NCBI GenBank assembly: GCA_013368315.1
Contig: JAACJM010000017.1
Span: forward strand, 434,001 to 498,000
Direction: 5' to 3'
Source: Tetrapyrgos nigripes
Lineage: Eukaryota > Basidiomycota > Agaricomycetes > Agaricales > Campanellaceae
Length of the DNA: 64,000 bases
Position 1 is the stretch's first letter. The number at the start of each line of letters is the position of its first letter. This document shows, one piece after another, positions 31,500 through 44,118 of this stretch. Under the pieces are notes generated by a model. The model made no database searches and was not told the DNA's origin. It worked only from the letters and a program-made list of their open reading frames with translations. The translations under genes and the position numbers were made by a program.

Positions 31500-33508
31500 G
31501 CACGGAATGAAGCCATCAATGTGATGTGGCTGAAGGCTTACCTGTCCTTATGGGTGAAGTTTGTAGATGCCCTTTTCGCAAGAAAAGTTCCAATAACATC
31601 GAGAAATGTAGACCCACTGTTACGGGAAAATGTCTTCCTCCAATCGTGGCAAACCTACCCAGATCACACCCAAATTCTAGAACTAAAGAAGCTGCTTGAC
31701 ACAGCTAAAAAATATGATGCATGCATAGAGGGAATAGCATTCTCACAGGAAATCCAGAGACAAATGCCCATCTGGTATCATAGCTGTGTGGATAACGCAA
31801 TCAAGACCATGAGCCATACAGGAGCAAGCAAATGTCTGCAGAAAAAACATAATATTATGACAGTGGGTGAGGTGGAAAAAACGGCAATGCCAATGGAAGC
31901 CGATCAACATACTGAGAATAACCATTGTGAATGCCCAAACTGTACTCACTTCAGAGAAACCAAAAAATGCGAACACCCCCATAGCTGCATGAAACAGGCA
32001 CTCAAACTACTAAATACCCTCCCCCCCAAATGGGATCCACAATCAGAACTACCAGAAGATTACCAAACTGAGCCTGAGGTAACTGAACTGGACTGGACAA
32101 CCTTCGACAATCATGTTACAACAGATGGCTGCTTGGCAGACATATTCCACATATTCACAGACCCCAAAATGCCTCCAACAAATAATCTACCAGACCTGAA
32201 ATCCAACCCCGACCAACTAAGAACGGGAACAGTAATTATTGCAACAGACAGGTCCTGTGAAAACAACAGTGAGGGTAATGCAAGAGCCGGAGCAGGACTA
32301 TATGTCACACCTGGCCACAACTTGAACCACGCTGCACAACTACCACCCTGGATTGGCAAATCCAACCAAATGGGTGAACTCGTTGCAGCCAAACTTGTGG
32401 TGGAGTTGACTGATAATAAGACAATGTTAGACATAGAAACGGACTCTAAGTATGTAATAAATCAACTCACCTAAAACGCCCAGAAAAATGAAGACACTGG
32501 GTATATAGCCTGCTCCAATGCCGCACTCCTAAGGAGCATCCTGGCAAGTTTCCGATCCTGGACAATGGAGACACGTCTAAAGTGGGTGAAAGGCCACTCA
32601 GGACATGAACGAAACGAAGGGGCAGATGAAATGGCAAAAGTAGCAGTGGGGAAGCAGAAAGTGAGCCCTATACTTCTTGCAGTCCCACCCACGATTCGTG
32701 TCACAGACACAAAATTAAACTCGATGACACAAGCCCTGGTGTACAGCGCGATCATGCAGCACAAATACAAGCCCAAGGACTTGATGCGTCAAAGAACAAC
32801 AACGAATGTAGAAGAAGTAAAGAACTGTGTTAAGATGAGATTCAACTACATTCCAACTGAGGGAGCTATTTGGAAATCCATCCGCTGAAAAGATTTTGGA
32901 AGAAAAACTCGGTATTTCCTTTGGATGGCACTGCACGACACCTACTGGACTGGCAGTCACTGGCTGAATAAGAAGAACTCTACGCTGGAGCTCGAGAAAC
33001 ACGCTATATGCAAACACTGTGATGAATTAGAAGATCTAACCCACATTCTGACAGAATGTTGCTCACGAACCTAGTTGGAGAACTCTGGGGCAAGAAGACT
33101 GGGAATGACATCCAATGGGACCACCCAACCACTGGTGATATCCTAGGATGCGAGCTTGCAAACATAAAATCCCTGGAAACTGGGAAGCTACTCAGTGGGG
33201 ACACAAGGATATGGAGGATCCTTCTTGCTGAGTCAGCCTATTTTATCTGGAAGATAAGGTGTGAGCGAACACTGGAAAAAGAAAACGAGGAGTTTACAGA
33301 CCCAGAGATACGAAACCATTGGCTGAAGATGATCAATGACCGCCTCGAACTCGACTGTAGGATGACCCGCAAAAAGTTTGGCCCTAAAGCAATCCCAAGG
33401 AAGCTAGTAAAAACCACCTGGAAGGGATTGCTGCACAACGAACATGAACTCCCAGATGACTGGGTAGACGAAACCAGAGTTTTAGTGGGCATTGAAGGTG
33501 ACCGCTGA
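31500..33508 (+). pseudogene. LINE RNase H and C-terminal domain
   Basis: Continues in phase from the reverse transcriptase. RNase H core: ATDRSCENNSEGNARAGAG, MGELVAAKLVVEL, ETDSKYVINQLT, an in-frame TAA at 32472, then LKWVKGHSGHERNEGADEMA. A TGA at 32886 follows, then a Cys/His cluster (ICKHCDELEDLTHILTECC, near 33010-33060). A one-base shift near 33075 leads to a last open part (33056-33508) with RILLAESAYFIWKIRCER and LPDDW near its end, a conserved tail of basidiomycete Tad-type LINEs. Confidence 0.8.
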
Positions 33509-33611
33509 TGCAGAACAGGAAGTAGGGAGAGGTAAGTAAGGTAAGTACCTGGTGGTCACCCCAGATTTGAGTCCCACACTCAGTGTGCAAACACATTTCT
33601 CCAGGGAGGAA

Positions 33612-33779
33612 AAGAAATTGATTGATTGGTTATGGCTACTATGTTAAGGCTCTATGATTTATGCTCATATACATGAGGCCAATGGACCCTGCACCCACTG
33701 TGTGGTTGTGGAAGGTGACTGTGTCTGTGTCCCCTGTCCACAACTGTGAAGCACTCCTCCAAAAAAAAAAAAAAAAAAA
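33612..33779 (+). repeat. LINE 3' tail repeat and downstream A tract
   Basis: Two or three ATTG units at about 33617-33630 follow the LINE 3' UTR. A pure run of 19 A at 33761-33779 lies 130 bp farther. I cannot tell whether the A run is the true tail of this LINE or of another retroposed piece. Confidence 0.45.
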
Positions 33780-35159
33780 GTATAGGAGGTCCAGGCAAGA
33801 GAAGGGCCAGGGAGGGTTAATTACCTGGGAACCAGAGGCAGAGTGAACAACAGGTACATGACAATCATGTGTAAAGTATGGGAGGTCCATGCAAGAGAAG
33901 GGCCAGAGAGGGTTAATTACCTGGGAACCAGAGGGAGAGTGAGCAACAGGCACATTGCCCAGCACAGCTGCCACACCTGTCAATGAAGACTCAGTGGTGG
34001 GTGCTTCTAGGAACAGGGTGACATCGGAGATGGGAGCATCCTTAGCAGCAGGAAGAACTGCTGCAGCAGCTTTGGGCTTGGCCAATGTGTTGACATACTT
34101 TAAAACAACACCCATCTCCACTGGGTTGTTACCCAATTTTGAGGACATCATCTTAGCTGCCTTAACATGCTCATTGGTGAGACCACCAGAGGGATAGGGG
34201 ACATCCAATGCTGCCGAGTTTTTGCAATCCCTGGCATCATAACCAGCAGGTCTGAACCAGAGATGGCATTGGTTGCAAATGTGGTGATCATTGTAGATCT
34301 TGAGCTGGACAGTGTCTTCATGGATTTTGTCAATCTTGGGAGGGTAATATGACAACGATGAGGAGGTAGCCAAGGATGGTGCAGAGGATGAAGAGCTGTT
34401 GTTCATAGAATTATTGAAAGGACAGGATTTAGGATGTGTGTTATCATAGTGTGAGGAAGCTGACAGTCTCTTGTTCTCCCACTTAGCAAGCTTGGCCTGG
34501 AGAGAATCCAGCTGACTAAGACAGCTGAGTTTGGGCTTTTCATAGTGGCAGAAATGATTTCAGTGGCCTTCAATGTCGTTGATCTATTCCTGGAGCATGT
34601 CACATTGTTCTCCACCTTCCACTGCTGCTGGAGAGGGGGGTAAAACAAAGGCAACAGCCCTGAAACAGATGAAGTTCTTGAAGTCAGAGTTCAACCCTTG
34701 TATGATTTGGGCAAGCATCTAGTTTGTGTCAAGACAGTTGGGATTGTTTGAGGGAATGAGGGAGTTGTATGCAAGAAGAGAGCTGGTGTAGACAGGGAAA
34801 TGGGAGTTGCCCTGGGTCAGGGTGACCATCTTCTCATAGATCTGACAATATTTTTAATGATGGCCGAGCCAAAGGCATTGTCCGTCATGCTGAGTAATTG
34901 TGCATGATGACCTCTGAAGTAATCTAGTGAGGTACCAGCACAAAAGGAGCCATGATTGTGGTGTGTATGGTATGGTGACCTGCCTTGTCAATGTTCCCAT
35001 CAGCATCCACAGCAACCAGGTTCTTATGACAGAAGTATTCATCAAACAAACCTAGCAGCTGGGAGTATTTGTGAGGGGAGAGTTGCTCGGCATTCACAAT
35101 GGGAGGTTTGACTGACCTGCACTGTAAATGTGGGCAGTGGATGAGGCAGAGTCACTCAT
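33780..35159 (-). pseudogene. Ty3/gypsy Gag relic
   Basis: Minus strand, start at MSDSASSTAH (35159). Then QLLGLFDEYFCHKNLVAVD, a stop-ridden middle (MVTLTQGNSHFPVYTSSLLA and IIQGLNSDFKNFICF near 34830-34680), a coiled segment (SLQAKLAKWENKRL), and a knuckle-like CNQCHLWFRPAGYDARDC. The last open part is 34406-33780. The protein ends at a tandem duplication and the A tract, so the pol region is missing. It could have belonged to the same family as the gypsy relic at 3521, since both share the stretch around DLPYxTHD. Confidence 0.6.
33781..33960 (-). repeat. Tandem duplication, about 96-bp unit
   Basis: 33781-33876 and 33877-33960 match closely (GAGAAGGGCCAGGGAGGG versus GAGAAGGGCCAGAGAGGG, GTTAATTACCTGGGAACCAG in both). 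In the minus-strand frame it duplicates SGSQVINPxWPFSCxDLxYF. Confidence 0.85.
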
Positions 35160-36168
35160 GGTGTAAGACTCTTTGGAGGAGGTGGAAGAGTTGCAGGAAT
35201 GGGAGGGTGATAGTTTGGGAGTGGATTTGTGAGAAGGACTGGTTGGACAAGATGTAGCCAGGGGTTCTGAGTCAGTGGTGCAGAGGGAATTCTTTGTTGG
35301 GCAGCATGATTAGTTCTGGAAGACCAAAGGGGACTGTGGAAATGAGACCAAGAAATTTATGAGGAACACAAATGGGTAGTGTGTCTTTCAGCACCATGAG
35401 ACCACAAAGGAGGATCATGAAGAACAGCAAGTGCATCTTTCAGCACAGCAAAAAAAACCAAGGACAAGTGAGAATGGCATGTCTTGCAACGTCTTGAAAG
35501 AAACAGAGGGAGGTGCAAGGGGCACAGATGGAAGGCAGAACATGGGGCCAGTGTGGACAAGATCTTCTTTGGGAAGACAGAGGTTTCCTTTGGAATGCCT
35601 TTAGCTATTCCAACAGGAAAGGATTAGGGAGGACCCTGAGGTTATTTTAGGTTGTCTAGATGTCAAGTAACACCTTGGGCGTTGTCAACATGTGTGGCGT
35701 CTTGCAATGTACACAATTATTACTGTTTTATAAAAAAAAGTGGAAACTCGCCTTATAAGGCAAGAACACTCACGAGTCACACAAGAGAACAGGCACACAT
35801 CATATAGAGATAAGAGAATGAGGAATCATATGATATACATAGATGATGAATGAAAAGGAAGAAGAAAGAACCAAGACCAAGATCAGTGCTCTAAATACTT
35901 GGTATGACATGAACACGTGGTAAGGGCATGACAGCATCCTTACATACAGATCAGTATGGACTGGTCATGGATAACATTTTGCCAAATGGGACCTTGTGCA
36001 AGTTACCAATTATTCACTTTTGAAGGAGAGTATATAATAACTTAGAAAAACTGGATGGACTTCCAAAATAATTTATATACATGTTCACACAAAAATGAAT
36101 AAAGATGAGCCTCCCAATATAATGAGACCTCTGAGCCAATATTCAATGATCCTGGAGCTCAGGTGTAA
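35160..36168. other. No supported gene
   Basis: 35160-35640 is purine-rich on the plus strand and may be the remaining 5' part of the gypsy relic. 35640-36168 is AT-rich with no recognised feature. Confidence 0.35.
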
Positions 36169-36892
36169 TCACAAGAACTTGGACTTTCTGTTGCCCATTT
36201 CTATCATCTTCATTCTACAGATTGGATCATAGTCAGCAATAAGTACTATGAAAATATTATCAAAAAAGCAAACCTCAATAATGTTTCTGGACTCAGGCTG
36301 ATTGAAGCTGATTGTATTTTCAGACTGGTGTGTTTGTATCCTGCTGTTCATTACACAACTGAAGTTGCTATCTGTAACAACATCCCCTGCAATTCTGCAA
36401 AGCTTTTCCTGTGAATTGAGAATGGCAACTAGAAATGGAGCTAGTAGGTTATCTGGAAAGCATGCCAAGAAACCTGCAGGCTTACACATAGTGATTGTAT
36501 AGATTTTGCTGTAGAAAGGCATCCTGATTGTTATAATCATTTCAGCTGTTCAAGAGGCTGCAAAAATTGAATTTACCAGTATAAATTTTCGGTTCCAGAA
36601 TAGTAGGTTTCAATCAAGCAAATCTGACCCATAGTGACAAGAACACCATGAGTAACCAAAGACTGAATGAGTTGCTCAATGAGTTTGTCTGTTCTGGATA
36701 GTTGTCAAGTTGATGGTCACTTTTCAGTTATTATAAGTTTCAGATTAATGCTTACCTTTTAATTCCAGTCCTGGATGGGAAAAGTGATGGCAGAGTTGGA
36801 ATGTTACTAGAGCATCTGCAACTGCCGCACAACAAGTTTCAATTCCAAATTTCGACTAAAACCAGTCAGACAGTGCCAATTTTAACATTATT

Positions 36893-36897
36893 ATCAT
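36893..36897 (+). repeat. Target-site duplication of old copia (left), ATCAT
   Basis: Matches 43795-43799. Confidence 0.8.
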
Positions 36898-37296
36898 TAA
36901 TGAAGCAGCAACTATTTAGCGTAGGGTGACCAGTCAATTGAACTCACCAAGTAGAGTGCTGAGTAGAAAGCTAGTAGAGCTTAGCTGCGAGTTGCTTGTA
37001 AAGCATATAGAACTGGATATTGTTCTGTAGTAACTACAACTTTACAGAGAGCTTTTATACTAGATAAAGAGCATGTAATTACTAATATCTACATTGTCCA
37101 TGGACATACCTAGAGACTAAGAGGATATTGCCATTGGCCATATTGCTATCTACAGAGATATCACTACATAGTAGAAGATAAGAGTAATGTCTGGAGAATG
37201 TCCTGGAGGACTAGCATACTTATAGCTATGTAGAAGTTTCATAATAACTCCATATAGAATCATAGTTACTATACATGGAAGGTATATATTTCAACA
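36898..37296 (-). repeat. Old copia 3' LTR
   Basis: 399 bp. Plus-strand edges are TAATGAAGCAGC and ATTTCAACA. Differs from the 43396 copy at five sites. Confidence 0.9.
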
Positions 37297-40200
37297 CTCC
37301 CCCTCACTTTAGATGTGGACTTAAGTGCAGCATTGTAAGCACACATCAAGGATTAAATGATTCTTGAATGAGCATAAACATAATGGAATGATAGTATCCA
37401 TTCTAAAGTTTCATGTGAAAATCTTGACGGTTGTTTCCAACCCATAAGTATATTTAAGAATCAAAGAATAGTCCTAACTCATTTCAGAATTTAAGAAACT
37501 TAATATGCCCAAGATTCTTCATTAGAAGGTCTGCACGATTTTCATTTCCAGGAGTAAAATAGAGTTGGATCTTTTTAGACTCCTGAATCAGTTCTTGTAT
37601 AAAATGGCAACATATATCAATATGCTTCGATCTTGATTCAGTGATAGGATTTTGACTAATAAAGATCAAGCCTTGATTGTCACCAACAATAGGAACATGA
37701 CTCAATTTAAAACCAATTTCCTTTAACAAAGTTTTAATCCATAGAGCCTGTTTCACACATTCACAAGTGCCATGTACTTGGCTTCAGTGGAGGACAATGC
37801 AACAGTTTTTTGTTTTTGACTTGACCAGCAGATTGAGCCCTGTGCAAGCTCAAATATAAAGCCAGTTTGTGAATGACGACTATCTCTATCTTATGCCTAG
37901 TCACTATCACAAAAACCTATAAGACCACTCTCTTTAGATCCATCATAGATGAGTCTGTAATGTTTTGTAGAAAGCAAGTATCTTATGATATACATAGCTT
38001 TCTTTAGATGGTCTGGGGAGGGATTTGCTGAATATGTTGGTAACTTGATAACAAAGTACCAAGCATAAGATAAAGGATCAAGCCAATCACTTGTTGGAAC
38101 AGAGTTCTAACTTTGGTATCAACATTACCATCGTGTGCTAAAGGAATATATGACTGTGGCATAGGTGTCGTTGTGTGCTTCATATTCTCAGCACCAAAAC
38201 GTTGGATGACTTTATTTAAATACTCTTCTTGATTGAGAGTAAGAATACTCTTCTTTCAATCACGTTCTATGCGCATGCCTAAAAATTCCTTTGCATCTCC
38301 GAGATCATGAGATTCCCATTTAGCCATGAATTGATTCATCAATCTGTTTAATAATTGCAGATCTGAACCCATCCATAACGCATCATCTACATATATGATG
38401 GCTATTATGGTTTTGCCATTCATACAGTAAATATATACACTGGCATCTGAATGTAAGTGCTTAAAGCCTAAAGATTGCATATACTTTGTGCATTCAGTCC
38501 ACCAGGCTAAGCTTGTGTCATATAGATTTCTTTGTCAAGAAGTCCATAAAGAAAAGCACTTTTGACATCTAGTGCCTTGATCTCCCAATTCTCTATAGCA
38601 GCAATGGCAAGTAACAGTCTAACCGTTTCAAAGCAGACTACTGGAATAAATACATTGTTATAATCAATTCCTTCTGTCTGGGAAAAACCCTTTGCAACGA
38701 GTCATGCATGTTTTGTTTTGTTTGATTTTATATTGAATACCCAATGACATCTGACTGGTTTACAACCTTTGGGAAGATCTACCAATTCAAAGACATTTCA
38801 TTTTTTCAATTGATCAATCTCATACTGACAAGCTTCTTCCCATTGCTTTTTAAGATCCTTTAGAGCATTCCTGAAATCATTCGTTGATGTCCAGTGCTGC
38901 ACAATAGTCTTATTTTCCCAATAGTCTATCAGATCTTTTGTAACTTTATCTTTTTTATTTTTTGGATCTGGATCTCTATTGGTATCATGGTGATATGGAT
39001 ATTCATCCATTAAAGCAATAGGAGTATTGTGAATAAACAGAGGTGTCACAGAGGAACTTCCTTGCTGTTTATTTATAAATGCCTGTGATAAGGATAATTT
39101 TGTAACTATACTCCCCCTTCTTGTACATGTTGTTCTAAAACATCTTGTTCACGAAACTCTGCAATTTCTCCACTAGGTCCTGCTTCTGTTTCAGATTGAT
39201 CTTCATTGTCACTCTCTTCTCTGACTTGAGAAGTAGATGGAGTTGGATCTGTTATAGTTTGCAAACAAGCAGTATGAGATTGAGAACGAGTTACTCTAGC
39301 AGTTACTCTAGTCCATCCACCTCATGGTATATTTTTACTATGTTGCATGTTCGGATCTGTAATTCTCCAATTTGGTCTAGATTGATGCTCTGAAGATCTA
39401 GTCTGATTTGGATTAGGTTCTCTATTTATAAATCTACCAGTGGTTAAATCAACGTTGTGTGGATTAACTGGTTGAGGACCTTGTACAGGTACAGGATCAG
39501 CAGGTACTTGAGCAGGTGATGGAGTTGGTTCACGAGATTGTATAGATTCTGTTTTGGAGTCATTTGGATCAGAAGGTTGGTGTGCACCATCATAGTCTTT
39601 GGAACTATCATCCGAACCATTTCCATCATCAATATTTTGATGATCACCATTACCTTCATCAGGTGGTGGACCCTGATCATCAAAATGATCTCGGAATAGG
39701 TCATCTAAATTGAGGGGTGCTACAGGGTCAGGTGGGAGATTATTTGTACCCTGTTTGTGCAGACTGCGCATAAGTTCAGAAGGTTGGACAGGTTTGGTGG
39801 ATTTGTCACTTTCTTCTGTTTCGGTTGATAAGACTCATGGAAACCATTTCTCTATGAAGAGCACTTGTGGACTAACAAAGAGTGAATTGTCACGCCTCAT
39901 GAATAACCAGGCTTTAGAACCTTTTTTGTAACCAACAAAGATCATTAATTCCAATTTTGGAGAGAGTTTGTTTACTCTTTTCCTTTCTGGGATAAATACA
40001 TATGCAGCGCATCCCCAAGAACAGAAATATGATACATCTAGTTTCTTCTTGTACCACAATTCAAAAGGAGTCTTCCAATTGAGTTGTTTTAATTGTTGAG
40101 TGTTCTAATAATTCTCTCAGCACAACCATTCTGTTCATGTATGTATGGAGCTGATTTTTGGCATCTAATGCCTTTTTCAGCAAGAAAGTTGTCAAAATCT

Positions 40201-41747
40201 TCATTCATGAATTCTGTTCCCAAATCTGATCGTAAAGTCTTCAGTTTTTTGCCAGTAGACTGTTCTGCCCAGGCAACATACATCTTAAAAGACTTAAAGA
40301 CATCAGATTTCCTAACTAATAGGAAGGTAGCAGGGAAAGAACTAAGATCATCTAGAAAGACAACGAATGATATAGATGGTTGTTGTTCTACATCTGTATG
40401 CACAAGTTCTAATACTTCAGTAGCTCATTTTTCTGATAAAGGATAAGATTTCGATGGAGTCTTGCCTAAGGCACAGCCTCGACATACACTATGTTTAGGT
40501 ACTTTAAATGGTTTTAAGCCTTTAGTATTTTCTATGATATGACTCTCCACTGCCTTTCCAGCATGTCCATAGCAGTTATGCACAATGTCATAATCAGTAA
40601 GAGAAGATGTAGATTCTGATGACTCAGAAGAGGACGAACCGCAAACAGCCTTTCACTTTCTACTCAAAGACGACAATGATGCTTTGGTATGATGAAAAGG
40701 TAGAGTGCAAATAAAATTGGGATATAATGATGTATCATGAAATTGAGTGTTAATTGTAACACCATTTGTGCACATAACAGATTGAGCAGGAGTAGGCCAG
40801 TAAGCTCTCTCAATCAAAGAAGGAGGCTTTGAAGGAACTGGCTCATGTTTTTTAAACTGCTGTGGAATCCATTTATGGGTGCGCATCTCAGACAAAGCTT
40901 TATTCATGATATAACAGCAAAAATACTCAACCTCTTCCTTGATTTGTTTCTGAATGGGACAGATAGTTCCTTCATGATCAAATCATTGGTTTGTCATGTC
41001 TTCATCACCATTGAGATCCTCTTTTGCTCGAAGATAAGGTTCTGTATGAGTGCCATCAGAATTGTATGTATAATCCCAAACTTTGGCTAGCTTACGGGTC
41101 ATTTGATGATGAGCTTCTACTCTGAGAAAACTCTGAAAATCAACTGTCTCCTGTGCAAGCTCATTGATCATGAGTCTCTCATCATGAGTAAGAATGAAGT
41201 AACCCGAAATCATTTGTGGTCTGACCTGTTTAGCTAAGTTCCGCTTTACTCTTTCCTTTAGAGAAGAATCATTTTTCTTGTCAATGAAGCAATCTGATCA
41301 AACAATCAGAAAGTTGTGATAGGGAAGAAGTTCATAAATAGATTGCTCACATGTTTCCAGTAGATAATCAGTATCACTGATTTCAATTGGATCTAGTGTA
41401 GCATTCATAAAAGGATTTGCCATAAAAGCAGTCACCATTAAAAGAGCATCATCAAAATCTGAATCAGCTTCAACTTCAGGATTAGCTAAATTAGCAGCAC
41501 CTTTTTTGGAACCCTTCTTCTTCTTACTGCGATGAGTTTTCTTCTTCTTATCTCCCCCTTGATTCGCATCACTTGTTGTAACATTATTAGAAGGTTCCTG
41601 AGGTTTGGGTTGTTTACCCTTACCCTTGTTTTGGTTCTTCTGCTTAGAAGATCCAGCCTTCTGGGTGTTCCAATTGGGTGCAGAATCAAACTTTTGTCTA
41701 TCTCCAGTAATGCAGGTAAGAGATGATTCAGAAGATTGACCAGTCTG
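37297..41747 (-). pseudogene. Old copia Pol remnants
   Basis: Minus-strand fragments in order. A Lys/Arg-rich region is at 41700-41490. Integrase core pieces are at 40403-40089 (LRSDLGTEFMNEDF, APYIHEQNGCAERIIRTL) and 40059-39835 (FCSWGCAAYVFIP). An acidic/Pro-rich linker lies at 39771-39322. Reverse transcriptase pieces are at 39049-38798 (WEEACQYEIDQL) and 38480-38256 (IIYVDDALWMGS, so YVDD kept), and RNase H at 37756-37484 (VGDNQGLIFISQNP, RSKHIDICCHF). Many stops and shifts. The protease motif was not recognised with confidence. Confidence 0.85.
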
Positions 41748-42569
41748 TCATTTATACTCGACAAGAATGAGTCCTTCCACATGTGCCATAGTCAGGTTCT
41801 TTGGTTCAATAGTGGCAAGTGTGAACTGAGCATAATTTCCCCAGGATTGCAGAATGCAATCCATCAAGAAAAGAGCTCTAAACTTGTCATCGACTGTGAA
41901 TCCATAGACTTTAAGACATGTGAGAACTGCTCCCAGGGTTGCAATCTGGTTTGCAGGATCTTTCTTCTCATCAAGTGTCCAAGACATAAATTCTTTGAAG
42001 TCTAAGAACCATGATGTCAGGCCAGGAGAACTGTACTTCTTGTCTATCCTATTCCAAAGCATATTTGACATATAATCTGCTTTAGCTTTGGCACAACGAT
42101 TTCCATCTATTTCTTCTTGAGTGAACTCTCTCATCTCCAAACCCACATCATTTGGAAGAAAGGAGGAAATATAACCCAAAGCCTGTTCATCTTTGTCATC
42201 CCAAGCGCTTTGAAGCTTGTAAGTTTCAACTAATTCCTGATCACATTTTTTAACCAAAATTTGATGTTGATTCCATTGATCAGTAAAGGTTTCAATGGTA
42301 TGGTTATAAGACGATTGTTCAGATTCAGTTAAAGCATTAAAGGCTTCATCAGAAACTTGTACAAATCCTTCAGGAAAAGAAGGTGCATTACCTGTTTCAG
42401 TGGGACTAGTGTTCACATAACGCTTCTGGGTACCCTGAGCAATCCTGCTAAGCCCTTTGGCTTCAAGGAGGTGGGTAATAGCATAGTTCCATTGCTCATA
42501 ATTGGTGGTATTGAGCATGGAAATGTTGAAGATGCTTTCAGAGTTGTTGTTAGCATTGTTGGAAGACAT
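41748..42569 (-). CDS. Old copia Gag
   Basis: 273-residue open frame from MSSNNANNNSESIFN. Contains NTTNYEQWNYAITHLLEAKGLSRI and the YxSPGLTSWFLDFKEFMSW region typical of copia Gag in Agaricomycetes, then FLMDCILQSWGNYAQF. The frame is uninterrupted for this length, unlike pol, and ends VEYK at a stop where the nucleocapsid part would begin (41747). Could still give a Gag fragment, but nothing shows that it is expressed. Confidence 0.75.
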   Translation of the reverse strand: MSSNNANNNSESIFNISMLNTTNYEQWNYAITHLLEAKGLSRIAQGTQKRYVNTSPTETGNAPSFPEGFVQVSDEAFNALTESEQSSYNHTIETFTDQWNQHQILVKKCDQELVETYKLQSAWDDKDEQALGYISSFLPNDVGLEMREFTQEEIDGNRCAKAKADYMSNMLWNRIDKKYSSPGLTSWFLDFKEFMSWTLDEKKDPANQIATLGAVLTCLKVYGFTVDDKFRALFLMDCILQSWGNYAQFTLATIEPKNLTMAHVEGLILVEYK

Positions 42570-43383
42570 ATTGATCTATGAAGCATCAATCAGTAAAGAT
42601 GTGCATTCAATAGGTCATAAGTACCAAGGAACATTGAAGGGTCTAATACAACCACAGTGTATAGGATGATCACAATATTCCTTCTCCTTTCTGAGCAAAC
42701 GCCCCAGACAAGGAATGTACATAATACATTTGCTTTAATCAACTATATGCCAGTAGAAAACACATAATGGAATCTTATATTAACTCCTTCATCAGTGCTT
42801 CTTGATCAATTTCACACTGTCAGAGACCATACTCTTGACAGAGAGCACATGATTACTCTAGAAGTCGCAATATTGACCATAGTGGCACAGTACTTCCTAA
42901 TGGGTGTAGAGATGCCTTAAAGCATATAGGGGAGCACTATCTAACTACTGTTTTTTATAGATCTAGATCAGGGACTTTTATAAATGCTCCTGGCTCATCC
43001 GAATGACTACGGAGTTTTGCCTGAGTGTGAAAAACAGTCCCACACTAAAGTAGAGGCTGCAAAGTGTGCCAGTCACTCTGCATACAACTATCTGTAGATC
43101 CATAAGGGTTCCACAAATAACTGTTACAGGTATAAAGTGACTTATCTAGATCTATAACTAAACCAGCAAAGAGTGCCTAATGCAACTCTAAACTGAACCC
43201 TGGTTATATATTTTACCGGGCAATATAGATGAAGAAGGAGATAAAGCAAAACATTGATCCACCAACTGCACAACATTGAGTCTGACAGCTTACTCGGTGA
43301 TGAGCTCACTGTTGACCTCGACAACGCGATCCATCTTGACAACAGTAGTTGTATGGGATAAGATCAAATGTCAATGGTCCTCA
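42570..43383 (-). other. Old copia leader
   Basis: About 800 bp of non-coding leader between the primer site and gag, longer than in the young copia. Confidence 0.6.
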
Positions 43384-43395
43384 GGGCCCATAACC
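43384..43395 (-). promoter_or_regulatory. Old copia primer-binding site
   Basis: Plus strand GGGCCCATAACC directly beside the 5' LTR; the complement of an initiator-Met tRNA anticodon arm, as in the young copia. Confidence 0.7.
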
Positions 43396-43794
43396 TAATG
43401 AAGCAGCAACTATTTAGCATAGGGTGACCAGTCAATTGAACTCACCAAGTAGAGTGCTGAATAGAAAGCTAGTAGAGCTTAGATGCGAGTTGCTTGTAAA
43501 GCAAATAGAACTGGATATTGTTCTGTAGTAACTACAACTTTACAGAGAGCTTTTATACTGGATAAAGAGCATGTAATTACTAATATCTACATTGTCCATG
43601 GACATACCTAGAGACTAAGAGGATATTGCCATTGGCCATATTGCTATCTACAGAGATATCACTACATAGTAGAAGATAAGAGTAATGTCTGGAGAATGTC
43701 CTGGAGGACTAGCATACTTATAGCTATGTAGAAGTTTCATAATAACTCCATATAGAATCATAGTTACTATACATGGAAGGTATATATTTCAACA
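43396..43794 (-). repeat. Old copia 5' LTR
   Basis: 399 bp, pair of 36898-37296. Followed by ATCAT at 43795-43799. Confidence 0.9.
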
Positions 43795-44118
43795 ATCATT
43801 TGGGCTCACTCACCTTGTACATAGGGTCCTGAAATATGTCGAATGATTTGTGCACTGTCATCTGAGCTGAAATCAAAAGGCCAGCAACTATTCACAAAAC
43901 AATTGTTAGTCAAAACATGCCAATTACAGTATGTGCAGAATATAACACACCTAAAGCAGCAGTAGCCAAGACTCCCTGACATTTACAATCAAGATGTGAT
44001 ATCCACATGTCATAAAATATAAAGGCCAGACATACAATCAGCAGCAGAATCCAATGGAATTTTCCAACTATTTGGAAATCACTAAGCTATCAGTGTAGCC
44101 ATTACAGATATTACTTAC

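Larger units (their letters stand above)
19020..33640 (+). mobile_element. Tad-like LINE (non-LTR retrotransposon), interrupted
   Basis: Plus-strand order: gag-like ORF1 with a CCHC knuckle (19028-20481), then ORF2 with an AP-endonuclease, reverse transcriptase, RNase H and a C-terminal Cys/His region (27891-33508). A copia element sits between ORF1 and ORF2 at 20771-27833; joining its flanks through the GGGAA duplication restores a continuous LINE. The 3' end is marked by a short ATTGATTGATTG-type repeat at about 33617-33630. Several in-frame stops and one frameshift show it is dead. Confidence 0.85.
36898..43794 (-). mobile_element. Ty1/copia retrotransposon, older and decayed
   Basis: 6897-bp element on the minus strand with 399-bp LTRs that differ at five positions I could see, 5-bp duplication ATCAT, a purine tract (37297-37310) and a primer site identical in type to the young copia. 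Coding region broken into at least nine frames. A different family from the young copia, judged by LTR and Gag sequence. Confidence 0.9.
36169..44080 (-). pseudogene. Membrane protein gene (DUF6534-like), split by copia in an intron
   Basis: Minus-strand exon-like pieces with good splice signals. The upstream relic is a membrane segment FHWILLLIVCLAFIFY (about 44075-44020). Then exon 43866-43814, an intron containing the copia, exon 36855-36756 (GIETCCAAVADALVTFQLCH), exon 36693-36577 (TDKLIEQLIQSLVTHGVLVT and ICLIETYYSG), and a last exon ending at 36169 (NLLAPFLVAILNSQEKL). The order and motifs resemble the C-terminal half of Agaricomycete DUF6534 proteins, multi-pass membrane proteins of unknown function. 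The intron without the copia would be about 56 bp. The start and first membrane segments are not found, so the gene is probably already decayed. Confidence 0.5.

Noticed and set aside
33056..33508. Independent 150-residue gene
   Set aside because: It is the C-terminal end of LINE ORF2 after a one-base shift.
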